Positions 8,703 through 19,587 are shown, counted from the first letter of the stretch. The stretch is 64,000 bases of DNA from Nesterenkonia halotolerans (GCF_014874065.1 NZ_JADBEE010000001.1:1612001-1676000), one strand, 5' to 3'. Program-made: numbers and translations. The notes: a model not told the origin generated them from the letters alone.

Positions 8703-11700
8703 ATGGCTGAACTCGCGCCGCCGACATCCGGCTCAACTCTTGATTCGAGACTCGAGCTGACATCGGCGCAGCGCGGCATCTGGTATGCCCAGCAGTTGGA
8801 CCCGGAGAATGCGACCTACCAGATCGGGCAGTATCTGGAGTTGGATGGACCTGTCGATACCAACATCCTGAGTCTGGCCTGGACCAAAACGCTTCGAGAC
8901 ATCGACTCGTTGTCCATGCGCTTTCATGAGGACGCGAAGGGCCCCTTCGCCACCCTGGTGAAGCCTGATCCGGCAGCCGCGCTGCTCAGCGTGGTGGACC
9001 TCTCGAAATTCGCGGGACTCGACACGGCACGCGCAGAGGCCAGGCGACGCATCGACGCGGATATGGAGAAGGCACGTGTCCTCGACGCCACAGATCTGTG
9101 TGCCGCTGTGCTCTTCAAGCTGCCAGACGGTGAAAACTGGCTGTTCCAGCGGGTGCATCACATCATGCTCGACGGCTACTCCGCGGTGATCGCCCTGCAC
9201 TACCTGGCCGGGGTCTACTCGGCCCTCGCGGCGCGAGTCCCTCACAGCCTGGCGCGCGGACCGGTCAGGAAGGTGCTGGGGAAGATCGCAGCCAAGCGAG
9301 AATCCCCCTTTCCCAGTCACCAAGAACTCCTCAAAGATCTCCACCGCTATACCGCATCGGAACAGCACGCCGAAGACGAGGCTTTCTGGCGAGACCAAGT
9401 CCAGAGCGAGGCCTCCGTGGAGGGACTCGAGGGCACCCCCACTGGACCCGCCCGTCAGGTAGTGCGCGTCGCCCTGCCTCTGGACCCCGATGAGTCGAAG
9501 CTACTGCGCGAACTCGGCCGGGATGCACCCAAGACCCTGGTCGGCATCATCGCTGTCTATCTCGCCAGAATCACCGGCCAGGACCACGTCTCCGTGGGCC
9601 TGCCGGTGACCGCACGGCGTGGCAAGGTAGCAAAGTCCACGCCTTCGATGCTCTCCAACATCTTGCCGCTGCACGTGAGCATCACCCCTGATGCCAGCAT
9701 CACCGACATCGTCGGCTCAGCCGGCGATACTGTGCGCGCTGCAGTGCGGCATCAGCGCTTCCGAGTGGAGACCCTTCCAGGCGCAACCGGCATGGCCGGA
9801 CCCTCGGTGAACCTGCTGCCTGTGGTCGCGGACCTCAAGTTCGGCAGCACCACGGGAAAGGTGCACATCCTCTCCACCGGACCGGTCCATGACCTCTCCT
9901 TCGTGATCTCAGGCATCGACAGCCAGGCAGCGACCCCCACCCTCCAGCTGGAGGGTGACGCCGCACTGCACTCGGATCAGACGCTGCGCGAACATGGCGA
10001 GCGGCTGCGTGCCCTGATCACGGCGGCACTGACCGCGGAGCCCGGAACCAGCGTGGGACAGCTCCCGCTCACCACAGCGCCGGAGACTGCCGCCCTGTTG
10101 GACCACGGTCAGGGACCGGACCTCTCGATCACGGCGGAGACCGCGCTGCAGGCCTTCACCGCCGCCACAGCGGCACACCCCGAGGCGCGCGCAGTGGTCG
10201 CTGAGGACGGCGTGCTGAGCTTCCAGCAGCTCGAGGCGGACTCCACACGGCTGGCCCACCACCTGCGCCGCCGCGGCGTGGGTCCGGGAGCGTTGGTGGC
10301 GGTGCGGATCGAGCGAAGCGTCAACCTGCCGCTGCTGGTGCTGGCGGTGCTGAAGTCCGGCGGCGCCTACGTCCCGCTGGACCCGGAATACCCGATCGAT
10401 CGGGTCCAGGGGATGATCGAGGACTCCGCCCCTGCCCTGCTGCTCACCAGCCGCGCGCAGGCAGATTCGGACCGGGCAGCGGGCGCCGACTGGAAGCTGC
10501 CCACCATGGCGGTCGACGCGGACACGGAACAGGCCTGGCGCAGGGCGACCGATGACCCCAGCACGCTACCGCTGGTCTCCCCCAACGACCTCGCCTACGT
10601 GGTGTTCACCTCGGGCAGCACCGGCCGCCCCAAGGGGGTGGGTGTCGAACGGCTCGCGCTGCGCAACCTCTTCCAGGAACACCGGGACGAGCTCTTCGAC
10701 CCGACCCAAAAGCGCCTCGGCCGGCGAGCCAGGGTCGCCCATACCGCCGGGCTCTCCTTCGACGCGGCCTGGGATCCGCTGCTGTGGCTCTTCGGCGGCC
10801 ACGAGCTGCACATGATCAGCGACGAGGACCGACGCGACCCGCAGCGTCTGGCACAGCTGCTCAGCGAGCGCGAGATCGACTTCATCGAGACCACTCCCTC
10901 CTTCGCCGAGGCGCTGCTGTCCACCGGACTCTTCGAAGCCAGCGCGACCATTCCCGAGCGGCACCATCCCAGTGTGATCGCCGTCGGGGGCGAAGAGGTC
11001 GGACCTGACCTGTGGAACCGCCTCGCCGCTCTGGAAGACGTGCATGCCGTGAACCTCTACGGACCCACCGAGACCACCGTGGACAGCCTGGTGGCACCGA
11101 TCACCGCGGACACCAAGCCGCACATCGGAGGCTCCGTGCGCAACAGCCGCCATTACATCCTGGACAGTGCGCTGCAACCGGTCCCGCATCGTGCCGTCGG
11201 AGAGCTCTATCTGGCTGGCGCCAACGTGGCCCGCGGCTACGTGGGGCAGCCGGGCATGAGCTCCGCGCGCTTCGTGGCGGACCCCTTCGCTGCCGACGGC
11301 TCGAGGATGTACCGCACAGGCGACGTCGTCCGGCGTCGCAGCGACGGTTCGCTGCGCTTCCTGGGCCGCATGGACGACCAGGTCAAGATCCGCGGCTACC
11401 GGGTCGAGCTCAGCGAGATCGAGGCCGCGCTGCGCAGCCAGCCAGGAGTCGACCAGGCCGCCGCCCTGGTCCATGGCGAAGGTCCGACCGCCCGGCTGAC
11501 CGGATACGTCGCTGGCGTTGCCAACCCGGGGGGCGCCTCTCCCGTGGACGGTCATGCGATGCGGGACCAGCTCCGTGCCGAACTTCCGGACTACATGGTG
11601 CCCAGCGTCATCATGGTCCTGGACGGCTTCCCGCTCACCCCGAACGGCAAACTTGACCGCAAGGCGCTGCCGAGCCCACAGGCCACCGCCGCGGCAAGCT

Positions 11701-14700
11701 CTCAGCGGCCCCGCACCGCGATGCAGCGGCGCGTGGCCGAGGCGTTCGCTGAGGTCCTCCAGCTCGATGTCGATGGCATCGGGGTCGACGAGGACTTCTT
11801 CGCCGCGGGCGGTCACTCGCTGCTGGCCACCCAGCTGGCCTCGCTCCTCTCCTCCCCCGCCGAGTCTCACGTGAGCGTCCGGGATGTGTTTGAGCGTCCC
11901 ACCGTGGCCGGTCTGGCCGAACGCCTGCAGCAGGGCGAGGCAGCGGACGGCCCGGCACCGCTGCACCGGATGCCCCACCCGGAGACGCTACCGGTCTCGC
12001 TGACCCAGCGCCGACTCTGGTTCCTCAACCGCCTGGAACCTGAGTCCGCGGCCTACAACATTCCCGTGGTGCTGAAGCTGAAGGGCCTGATCGACACCGC
12101 AGCTCTGCACGAGGCGTTCGCCGACGTCGCCGCCCGGCACGAGCCGCTGCGCACCGTCTTCCCGCTGCAAGAGGGAGAACCCATCCAGAAGGTGCTCGGC
12201 GGAGAAGCAGCTCGCCCAAGCTTCCTCGCCGTCTCGGTGCCGGCGGAACGCGTTGACCACGTGGTGACAGAGGAAGCCCTTCGGCCCTTCGACATCACTG
12301 TGGAGACCCCGCTGCGAGGCCTTCTGCTGAGCTCTTCGGCCATCGATCACACGCTGGTGGCTGTCATGCATCACATCGCGTCCGACGGCTGGTCGCTGCG
12401 GCCTTTCGCCACCGATCTTTCCCGCGCCTACGCCGCGCGCGCCGCAGGCCAGGAGCCGGAGCTGGGCGAGCTCGCCCTGGAGTACAGCGATTTCAGCCTG
12501 TGGCAGCGCGAGCACCTCGGGGATCCCACCGATGCAGGGAGCGAGGCGCACACCCAGGCCGAGTTCTGGCGCCGTGAGCTCGACGGCGCGCCCGCTGAGA
12601 TCGCGCTGCCGCGGGACCGAGCGCGCGGCGTCGCGCCCCACGGTGCACGAACCAGCGCACCGCACGACGCAATGGAGAACACCACCGACTCGGCAGCAGA
12701 CCGGATCCTGCCACAGGACCCGGAGGTCGGCGTCGGGCAGCTCGACGCCGAGATCAGCCCCGCCCTGCACGCGCAGCTGCGGAGCCTGGCCGCGAGTCAC
12801 AGCGCCAGCCTGTTCATGGTGCTGCAGTCGGCCCTGGCCGTGACGCTGAAGCAACATGGCGCCGGGGAGGACATCGTGGTGGGCACCCCGGTGGCCGGAC
12901 GCAGCGACCCGCAGCTCGATGAGCTGGTCGGGTTCTTCGTCAACACCCTGGTGCTGCGCACCCGCCTGCACCAGGATCCCGAGCTGGCTGAGGTGCTCGA
13001 GCGGGTGCGCGAGGCGAACACCCGCGCCTACGCGCACCAGGAGCTACCCTTCGACGCGGTGGTCGACGCCGTGAACCCACCGCGCACCGCACAGATGCAC
13101 CCGATCTTCCAGGTGATGCTGACCCTGCAGAACACCGAGCCCGCCCGGGTCGAGCTGGACGGGGTGGAGATCACCGTGCCCGCCCAGATGACCAGCGCCG
13201 GGGTCAAGACGGACCTGATGGTCGACGTCAGCGCCCCTGCGGGCGACGACGGCGGGCTGCACCTCGCCCTGACCTACGACGCCGCGCTGTTCTCCCCCGC
13301 GAGCGCCCAGCGCGTCCTGGACACTCTGCTGCGCGGGCTGCACACCCTGGCTGAGGCGCCAGAAACGCGCCTGTCCGGGCTGAGCGCGGTGGATCAGGAG
13401 ACCCGCAGCTGGCTCGAGGAGCACAGCACGGCCCCGGCGCTGGCCACATCCGGCACGATCTTGGACGCCCTGGAACAGACCGCCGCGCGCCGCCCGGAGT
13501 CCCCGGCGCTGCAGGACGTAGATCATCAGCTGTGCTTCGCGGAGCTGATGCATCAGGTGGAGACCATTGCGGCGAACCTGCACCAGGCAGGGGTGCGCAG
13601 CGGCGCGCCGGTGCTGCTGGCTCTGCCACGCAGCGTCGACGCCCTGAGCGCCCTGCTGGGAATCCTGCGCGCCGGTGCGATCGCCGTCCCGGTGGACGTG
13701 AGCTACCCGGTGGGCAGGATCAGCCAGATCGCCGCCAGCGCCTCACCGCGGGCCGCGATCCTGCCCGAGGCCACAGACTTCCGGGAGCTGGAGCTGGAGC
13801 AGGAGCTGCTGCGGCAGCGCCCTGAGCTGCTGCGGCTGCACACTGAGGACCTCAAACGGCCCACCGGTGCCGCCGTACCGCCGGCTCCGCAGCCCGCGGA
13901 CGCGGCGTACCTGGTCCACACCTCAGGGACCACGGGCACACCGAAGGGCGTGCAGGTGCCCCACAGCGCATTGCGCAACGTGTTGGACCACCACCAGCAC
14001 CGGCTGATCAGTCCTGCCCAGGAGCGCTGCGCGCCGGCGCTGCCGAGGATGCTGCACCTGAGCGGACTGGGCTTCGACGCCGCCTGGGACCCGATCCTCT
14101 GGCTAGTCTCCGGCACCACCGTGGTGATCCCCAAGGAGGCTCAGCGCGTCGACGCCGAGGCCGTCGTGGGACTGCTCACCGGAACCAGCGATCCCACCCC
14201 GGACGCCCGTGGCGCCCACCGGACCCCCGGGGCCGGTATCGATGTGGTGGAGACCACCCCGTCCTACGCCCAGCAGCTGCTCAGCCTGGGCCTGCCGGAA
14301 GCCCTCGAGCGCCAGGATCGACACCTCACGCTGGCCCTGGGAGGCGAGGCGATCTCGGGCGCGCTCTGGCGCACCGTCGCAGACTCGCCGCGACTCCAGG
14401 GCTGGAACCTCTATGGCCCCAGCGAGTTCACCGTGGACTCCGTCCTGACCCCGATCACCGGGGACGAACCGCATATCGGTCGACCCATCAACAACCTCAC
14501 CGCGCGAGTGCTGGATTCCTCGCTTGCGCTGGTGCCCCCGGGCGTGGAGGGAGACCTCTACCTCGCCGGGATCTCGGAGGCGCACGGCTACCGTGGACGC
14601 CCCGCGGAGACCGCCTCGGCATTCGTCGCGGACCCCTGGAGCACCGGCGGACGGATGTACCGGACCGGGGACGTGGTTCGCCGCAGGCAGGACGGCACTC

Positions 14701-17700
14701 TGGAGTTCCTGCGCCGCGATGATGACCAGGTCAAGATCCGCGGGCACCGGATCGAGGTGGCCGAGGTGGAATCCGTTCTCGGCGCGGTCGAGGGCGTGGA
14801 GTCCGCCGTCGTTCGGGTGGTGACTCCCGGCGGCGCGGACACCGCACAGCTGGCCGCCTGGGTGGTCAGCTCACGCAGCCCGGAGGACCTCAAGTCCGCC
14901 GCGTCAGGGCTGCTTCCCGAGTACATGCTCCCCACACGGATCCTTGGGGTCGAGGAGATCCCGTTGACCTCACACGGGAAGGTCGACGTCGCAGCGCTCC
15001 CGGAGCCTCAGGTCACCGCAGGTGCGCGGCAACCCGAGACGGAGCGGGAACAGGCCGTCTGCGACGTGATGAGCGAGGTGCTCGGAGTGCCAAGCGTCGG
15101 GCTCGATGACGACTTCTTCGCGCTCGGCGGGCACTCGCTGCTCGCGGTCACTCTGGTGGGACGACTGGAGCAGCAGCTGGGACTCTCGATCCCGCTGCGC
15201 GCAGTGTTCGAGGCCGGGACTCCGGCGCAGCTGCTGCGCATCGGGGCACGGCCAGCCGCCGCTGATGCGGGGTCGGGAGGCGAGAACACCTCCTCGAGAT
15301 CTGCCGAGCCGACGGTCGGTTCGTTGCAGACCTGGGTCCAGGAACACCCTCGCCTCGATGGCGCGGAACTGCCGCTCACCGCGGGTCAGACCAGGCTCTG
15401 GTTCCTGAACCAGCTGGACCCCTCCTCGGCTGAGTACAACGTGGTCCTGCACGTGGAGCTGCGCGGGGCGCTGGACACCGCCGCGATGAGCGGGGCGATC
15501 GATGATCTTGTGGCCCGCCACGAAGTGCTGCGCACAACCTTCCCCGCACAGGGAACCCGCTCACCGTCTGCCTCGGGCGCACCGGACGAGTCAGATGCAC
15601 CGGCTGCCGCTGAGGCGCGGCCGGTGCAGCTCGTGCATGAACCCCGATCCGGGGTGCTCGGGGATGAACCGCTGAGCATCTCCGTTGGGTTCGACCTGAG
15701 CAAGGAGAAGCCGCTGCGCGCCGCACTGGTCGCCCTCGAGGGTGAGACAGATGCAGGCGAGGAAGCAGAGGAGGCGGAGCAGACCTGGCGTCTGGAGCTT
15801 GTGCTGCACCACATCGCCACCGACGGCGCCTCCCTGGCACCGCTGGTGCGCGACCTTGCGGCCTCCTACACCGCCCGGGCCTGCGGCGGCACTGCTCTGC
15901 GCCGACCGCTGAGCGTGCAGTTCGGTGATGTGGCGCGCCGCGAAGCTCACCTGCAGGAGCTGATCCAGGCACGCGGCGAGGAGGATCCCGCCCTGCTGCG
16001 CTGGGTGGACCGGCTCGACGCAGTGCCCACCGAACTGGCGCTGCCGACGGACGGGCAGCGGGTGCAGACCGCGAGCCAGCCAGCCGGGCAGCTGCGCTTC
16101 ACCATCCCAGCTGAGCTCGCCGGGAAGGTCACAGCCGCGGCCACCGCGCAGTCCGCCAGCCGCTTCCACGGCTGGCTCGCCGGGCTGGCCGGATACCTGC
16201 GGCGCATCGGCGCCGGGGAGGACGTCGTCATCGGCTCCCCCTCGGCGGGTCGCACCGATCCGGACGTCGAGGAGCTGATCGGGTTCTTCGTGAACACCCT
16301 GCCGCTGCGTCTGGACCTCTCTGAGGAATCACTGAGCTTCGCCGACGCGGTGTCACTGGCCCGCCAGCAGACGCTCGCTGCGCTGGAGGACGAACACGTC
16401 CCCTTCGAGCAGATCGTGGAACGGGTGCGCCCGGAGCGCCAGCTCGGCCGCCATCCGCTGTTCCAGACCATGCTCTCGGTGGAGCAGCCCACCGACGTCA
16501 GTCTGGACCTGCCCAACGTCACGGCCACCCCACTGGACCCCGGGACTACCGGCAGCGCCAAGGTGGACCTGTCCTTCACGCTGCGTCCCGGCGCTGGCAA
16601 GGACGCCGATGTGGACGGCGTGCTGGAGTTCAATGCGGCGCTCTTCTCCGAACGTGCCGCTCAGGCCCTGATTCATGGCTGGACGCGGTTCCTGGACGAT
16701 GTCGGGCAGGCCCCGGACCGGCCGATGCTGGACGCTGAGCTGGCCGGAACCGCGTCTGATCTGACGCCCTGGCCGGCGGCCTCGCAGCCGGAGGGCCGTC
16801 CAGCCGCAGTGTTGGAGTCCTTTGCCACGAGCGTGCGCCGAGGACCTGATGCCACCGCGCTGGTCGCAGCCGGGTCAAGCCTGAGCTTCGGCGAGCTTGA
16901 AGCTCGCACCCGGGCGATCGCTGCGGGACTCGCAGCGCACGGGGTCCAGCCCGGAGATGTGGTGGCGCTGTGTCTGCCGCGCTCTGTGGACACCGTGGCG
17001 GCCCTGCTCGGCAGCTGGTGGGCCGGCGCGGTCGCGATGCCGATCGATACCACCTTGCCGGAGTCCAGGGTCGCGGCGATGCTCGCCGCGGCAGCGCCTC
17101 GGATGGTGCTGCACGGGGACGAGACCGTGGCCCCAGGGCCGCTGAGGAGTTCTGCCGAACTGGCACGCGACGCCGCGGAGCGGGCTGCCCTCAACGGCGC
17201 GGAGCTGCTCGGGATGGACTCCCTGCTCAACCCGGACGCTCCCGTGGGGGACCCGCTCTCCGGCCAGGACCCTCGCCCTGAAACGGCACGCTCCCAGGAC
17301 GCGGCGTATCTGATCTTCACCTCGGGCACCACCGGGACACCGAAGGGCGTGCAGGTGCCGCATGGCGCGCTGGAACACCTGCTGGCGTCGCACCGTGCGA
17401 CGCTGATGCCCGCGGCACAGGAACAGCCCAAGCGGCTGGCGCACACCACGGGGGTGGGCTTTGACGCCGCCATGGACCCGATCCTCTGGCTGGCCGCCGG
17501 GCACCAGGTGCACCTGATCGAAGACACCACCCGTCGGGACCCGCAGGCGCTGGTCGGCTACTTCCGGGAGCATCGGATCACGGCCTGGGAGACCACGCCC
17601 AGCTATGTCAGCGCCCTGACCGCGCACGCCGGACTGGGAGATCACCTCGACGCAAGCAGCCCGGAGGATCCCTTCGTGCTGCTGCTGGGTGGGGAGCCGG

Positions 17701-19451
17701 TGGATCCCGACCTGTGGGGGTGGCTGCGACAGCGCAGCACCACCACCTCCTGGAACCTCTATGGCCCCACCGAGGTGGGAGTGGATTCCCTGATCGCTTC
17801 GTTGGCCGGTGACTCCCAGCCTGACCTGGGCTCCCCCACCGCCGGCACGACGGCCTACGTGCTCGATGAGCGGCTTCGCCCGGTTCCCGATGGGTCAGTG
17901 GGTGAGCTCTGGCTGGCCGGGTCTCAGCTGGCCGACGGCTACCGGGGCAGGTCCGCTGAGACTGCCAGCCGCTTCGTCGCGGATCCGTTCTCCGCCGTGG
18001 GCGGGCGGATGTACCGGACTGGCGACCTCGTCGTCGTCGAATCCGGAGCGGAGGGACAGCGACCTCGCGTGCGGTCCCTGGGACGAGCCGATACACAGGT
18101 GAAGATCCGCGGCTACCGCGTGGAGCCGGCCGAGGTGGAGTCTGTGCTGCGTGGGATGTCTGAGATCTCGCAGGCCGTGGTCCGTCCGCGTGCCCTGGAG
18201 CGCGGTACCGAGCTGCTGGCCTGGGTGACCCTGGGCTCCGGGGAAGGACCGGACGCCACGCCGCAGCCTGACCTGCAGTCGGAGCTGATGCGTCGGCTGC
18301 GTGCCGCGCTTCCGGGATATATGGTCCCTGCGGCGGTCAGCCTGCTGGACGAGATCCCGCTGACCCCCAACGGCAAGGTCGATGACCGCGCACTGCCGAC
18401 GCCTGAGTCCTCGACGGCCCGCCGCGAGGGGCGCGCCCCGCGGGACCACACCGAGCAGGCCGTGGCGGACGCGTTCTCGCAGGTGCTGGGCGCGGCAGCG
18501 GTCACAGTGGAGGACTCCTTCTTCGACCTCGGCGGCCACTCATTCCTGGCCCAGCCGGTCATCTCGGCGATCAACACCGCCCTGACTGCGGACCTGCCGG
18601 TGCAGGCGATCTTCCAGGCGCCCACCGTGGAGGGACTCGCTGCACTGGTGGACTCCGGTGCGGCCGACGTCGCAGAGAGCCTGCGCGCGGTACTACCGCT
18701 GCGCAGGGAGGGGACGGGCAACCCGCTCTTCGCCGTGCACCCCGGCAGCGGTGTGAGCTGGTCCTTCTCCTCCTTGGTGACCCACCTGGACACTGCGCGA
18801 CCGATCCTCGGTCTGCAGATGCCGGGCATCGCCCCCGATGAGCCGATGCCCACGGAGCCCGCCACGATGCAGGAGCTGATCGGGCAGTACGTGGATGTGA
18901 TCCTCAGCGAACAGCCGGAGGGCCCCTTCCACCTCGTGGGCTGGTCCTTCGGGGGTCGGCTGGCCCACGCCATCGCGGCCGCACTGCAGGAACAGGGTCA
19001 CGTGGTGGGCACGCTCGCGGTGCTCGACGCCTACCCGGCGAAGGAGTCGATGGCCGGGATCACCGATGAGCAGAGCCTCTGGCGTGCGTTCCTCGGCGCC
19101 CAAGGTGTCCCCGCCCCGGCTCACGGTCGACTCTCGGTCGGCCGCGCCCGGTCTCTGCTGCGCGAAGCCGGAAGCCCACTGGCCTCGGTGCCGGAGGAGA
19201 CCATGCGGCGCAGCGCCACACGTTTCCGCACCATCGGAACACTCTTCGATCGCAGCCCGGTCCCGGTCTACCGTGGCGACCTCCACCTGGTGGAGGCCAC
19301 CACGGATGTCCCAGCGAACCGTCCGGCGCCCAGCGCCTGGACCCCGCATGTCACCGGGGAGATCATCGTGGAACAGGCAGAGCTTCCCCACGAGCGCATG
19401 TTGGAGCCCGCTGGAGTCCACGCCCTCGCCGCGGTGTTGACTGAGGACTGA
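8703..19451 (+). CDS. Three-module nonribosomal peptide synthetase (C-A-T-C-A-T-C-A-T-TE)
   Basis: A 3582-residue NRPS. C1 covers about residues 15-465 (HHIMLDG at 152-158) and resembles the EntF condensation domain (start LTSAQRGIWYAQQL; GPVHDLSFVI). A1 about 485-990 (FTSGSTGRPKG at 635-645, NLYGPTE, YRTGD, NGKLD at 981). T1 has Ser1039 in GGHSL. C2 about 1096-1530 (HHIASDG at 1223-1229); A2 about 1570-2100 (HTSGTTGTPKG near 1739); T2 Ser2145. C3 about 2224-2690 (HHIATDG at 2369-2375); A3 about 2707-3230 (FTSGTTGTPKG from 2872); T3 Ser3280. TE about 3330-3582 with GWSFGG (Ser3415). No epimerisation or methylation domain is seen, so three L-residues are expected, released by hydrolysis or cyclisation. 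The A domains' inferred binding-pocket residues are nearly identical (see findings). AAAGGAG lies 11 nt before the ATG. Product unknown. Confidence 0.93.
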   Translation: MAELAPPTSGSTLDSRLELTSAQRGIWYAQQLDPENATYQIGQYLELDGPVDTNILSLAWTKTLRDIDSLSMRFHEDAKGPFATLVKPDPAAALLSVVDLSKFAGLDTARAEARRRIDADMEKARVLDATDLCAAVLFKLPDGENWLFQRVHHIMLDGYSAVIALHYLAGVYSALAARVPHSLARGPVRKVLGKIAAKRESPFPSHQELLKDLHRYTASEQHAEDEAFWRDQVQSEASVEGLEGTPTGPARQVVRVALPLDPDESKLLRELGRDAPKTLVGIIAVYLARITGQDHVSVGLPVTARRGKVAKSTPSMLSNILPLHVSITPDASITDIVGSAGDTVRAAVRHQRFRVETLPGATGMAGPSVNLLPVVADLKFGSTTGKVHILSTGPVHDLSFVISGIDSQAATPTLQLEGDAALHSDQTLREHGERLRALITAALTAEPGTSVGQLPLTTAPETAALLDHGQGPDLSITAETALQAFTAATAAHPEARAVVAEDGVLSFQQLEADSTRLAHHLRRRGVGPGALVAVRIERSVNLPLLVLAVLKSGGAYVPLDPEYPIDRVQGMIEDSAPALLLTSRAQADSDRAAGADWKLPTMAVDADTEQAWRRATDDPSTLPLVSPNDLAYVVFTSGSTGRPKGVGVERLALRNLFQEHRDELFDPTQKRLGRRARVAHTAGLSFDAAWDPLLWLFGGHELHMISDEDRRDPQRLAQLLSEREIDFIETTPSFAEALLSTGLFEASATIPERHHPSVIAVGGEEVGPDLWNRLAALEDVHAVNLYGPTETTVDSLVAPITADTKPHIGGSVRNSRHYILDSALQPVPHRAVGELYLAGANVARGYVGQPGMSSARFVADPFAADGSRMYRTGDVVRRRSDGSLRFLGRMDDQVKIRGYRVELSEIEAALRSQPGVDQAAALVHGEGPTARLTGYVAGVANPGGASPVDGHAMRDQLRAELPDYMVPSVIMVLDGFPLTPNGKLDRKALPSPQATAAASSQRPRTAMQRRVAEAFAEVLQLDVDGIGVDEDFFAAGGHSLLATQLASLLSSPAESHVSVRDVFERPTVAGLAERLQQGEAADGPAPLHRMPHPETLPVSLTQRRLWFLNRLEPESAAYNIPVVLKLKGLIDTAALHEAFADVAARHEPLRTVFPLQEGEPIQKVLGGEAARPSFLAVSVPAERVDHVVTEEALRPFDITVETPLRGLLLSSSAIDHTLVAVMHHIASDGWSLRPFATDLSRAYAARAAGQEPELGELALEYSDFSLWQREHLGDPTDAGSEAHTQAEFWRRELDGAPAEIALPRDRARGVAPHGARTSAPHDAMENTTDSAADRILPQDPEVGVGQLDAEISPALHAQLRSLAASHSASLFMVLQSALAVTLKQHGAGEDIVVGTPVAGRSDPQLDELVGFFVNTLVLRTRLHQDPELAEVLERVREANTRAYAHQELPFDAVVDAVNPPRTAQMHPIFQVMLTLQNTEPARVELDGVEITVPAQMTSAGVKTDLMVDVSAPAGDDGGLHLALTYDAALFSPASAQRVLDTLLRGLHTLAEAPETRLSGLSAVDQETRSWLEEHSTAPALATSGTILDALEQTAARRPESPALQDVDHQLCFAELMHQVETIAANLHQAGVRSGAPVLLALPRSVDALSALLGILRAGAIAVPVDVSYPVGRISQIAASASPRAAILPEATDFRELELEQELLRQRPELLRLHTEDLKRPTGAAVPPAPQPADAAYLVHTSGTTGTPKGVQVPHSALRNVLDHHQHRLISPAQERCAPALPRMLHLSGLGFDAAWDPILWLVSGTTVVIPKEAQRVDAEAVVGLLTGTSDPTPDARGAHRTPGAGIDVVETTPSYAQQLLSLGLPEALERQDRHLTLALGGEAISGALWRTVADSPRLQGWNLYGPSEFTVDSVLTPITGDEPHIGRPINNLTARVLDSSLALVPPGVEGDLYLAGISEAHGYRGRPAETASAFVADPWSTGGRMYRTGDVVRRRQDGTLEFLRRDDDQVKIRGHRIEVAEVESVLGAVEGVESAVVRVVTPGGADTAQLAAWVVSSRSPEDLKSAASGLLPEYMLPTRILGVEEIPLTSHGKVDVAALPEPQVTAGARQPETEREQAVCDVMSEVLGVPSVGLDDDFFALGGHSLLAVTLVGRLEQQLGLSIPLRAVFEAGTPAQLLRIGARPAAADAGSGGENTSSRSAEPTVGSLQTWVQEHPRLDGAELPLTAGQTRLWFLNQLDPSSAEYNVVLHVELRGALDTAAMSGAIDDLVARHEVLRTTFPAQGTRSPSASGAPDESDAPAAAEARPVQLVHEPRSGVLGDEPLSISVGFDLSKEKPLRAALVALEGETDAGEEAEEAEQTWRLELVLHHIATDGASLAPLVRDLAASYTARACGGTALRRPLSVQFGDVARREAHLQELIQARGEEDPALLRWVDRLDAVPTELALPTDGQRVQTASQPAGQLRFTIPAELAGKVTAAATAQSASRFHGWLAGLAGYLRRIGAGEDVVIGSPSAGRTDPDVEELIGFFVNTLPLRLDLSEESLSFADAVSLARQQTLAALEDEHVPFEQIVERVRPERQLGRHPLFQTMLSVEQPTDVSLDLPNVTATPLDPGTTGSAKVDLSFTLRPGAGKDADVDGVLEFNAALFSERAAQALIHGWTRFLDDVGQAPDRPMLDAELAGTASDLTPWPAASQPEGRPAAVLESFATSVRRGPDATALVAAGSSLSFGELEARTRAIAAGLAAHGVQPGDVVALCLPRSVDTVAALLGSWWAGAVAMPIDTTLPESRVAAMLAAAAPRMVLHGDETVAPGPLRSSAELARDAAERAALNGAELLGMDSLLNPDAPVGDPLSGQDPRPETARSQDAAYLIFTSGTTGTPKGVQVPHGALEHLLASHRATLMPAAQEQPKRLAHTTGVGFDAAMDPILWLAAGHQVHLIEDTTRRDPQALVGYFREHRITAWETTPSYVSALTAHAGLGDHLDASSPEDPFVLLLGGEPVDPDLWGWLRQRSTTTSWNLYGPTEVGVDSLIASLAGDSQPDLGSPTAGTTAYVLDERLRPVPDGSVGELWLAGSQLADGYRGRSAETASRFVADPFSAVGGRMYRTGDLVVVESGAEGQRPRVRSLGRADTQVKIRGYRVEPAEVESVLRGMSEISQAVVRPRALERGTELLAWVTLGSGEGPDATPQPDLQSELMRRLRAALPGYMVPAAVSLLDEIPLTPNGKVDDRALPTPESSTARREGRAPRDHTEQAVADAFSQVLGAAAVTVEDSFFDLGGHSFLAQPVISAINTALTADLPVQAIFQAPTVEGLAALVDSGAADVAESLRAVLPLRREGTGNPLFAVHPGSGVSWSFSSLVTHLDTARPILGLQMPGIAPDEPMPTEPATMQELIGQYVDVILSEQPEGPFHLVGWSFGGRLAHAIAAALQEQGHVVGTLAVLDAYPAKESMAGITDEQSLWRAFLGAQGVPAPAHGRLSVGRARSLLREAGSPLASVPEETMRRSATRFRTIGTLFDRSPVPVYRGDLHLVEATTDVPANRPAPSAWTPHVTGEIIVEQAELPHERMLEPAGVHALAAVLTED

Positions 19452-19587
19452 TCGGTGGCTGAGGCTCTCGGAAGGTCCTGAAAAGTTGCAGAAGACGACC
19501 ATCTGATCACGGTCCGGTTACGAACTACTCATGGCGCCGCGGGAACCAATGCGGCGAGTGACGAGAAACCGACCCAGGAGTGCTGCG

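Noticed and set aside
10566..11978. 470-codon minus-strand frame inside the NRPS gene
   Set aside because: High-GC shadow frame; the plus strand has intact adenylation and carrier motifs across the whole stretch.
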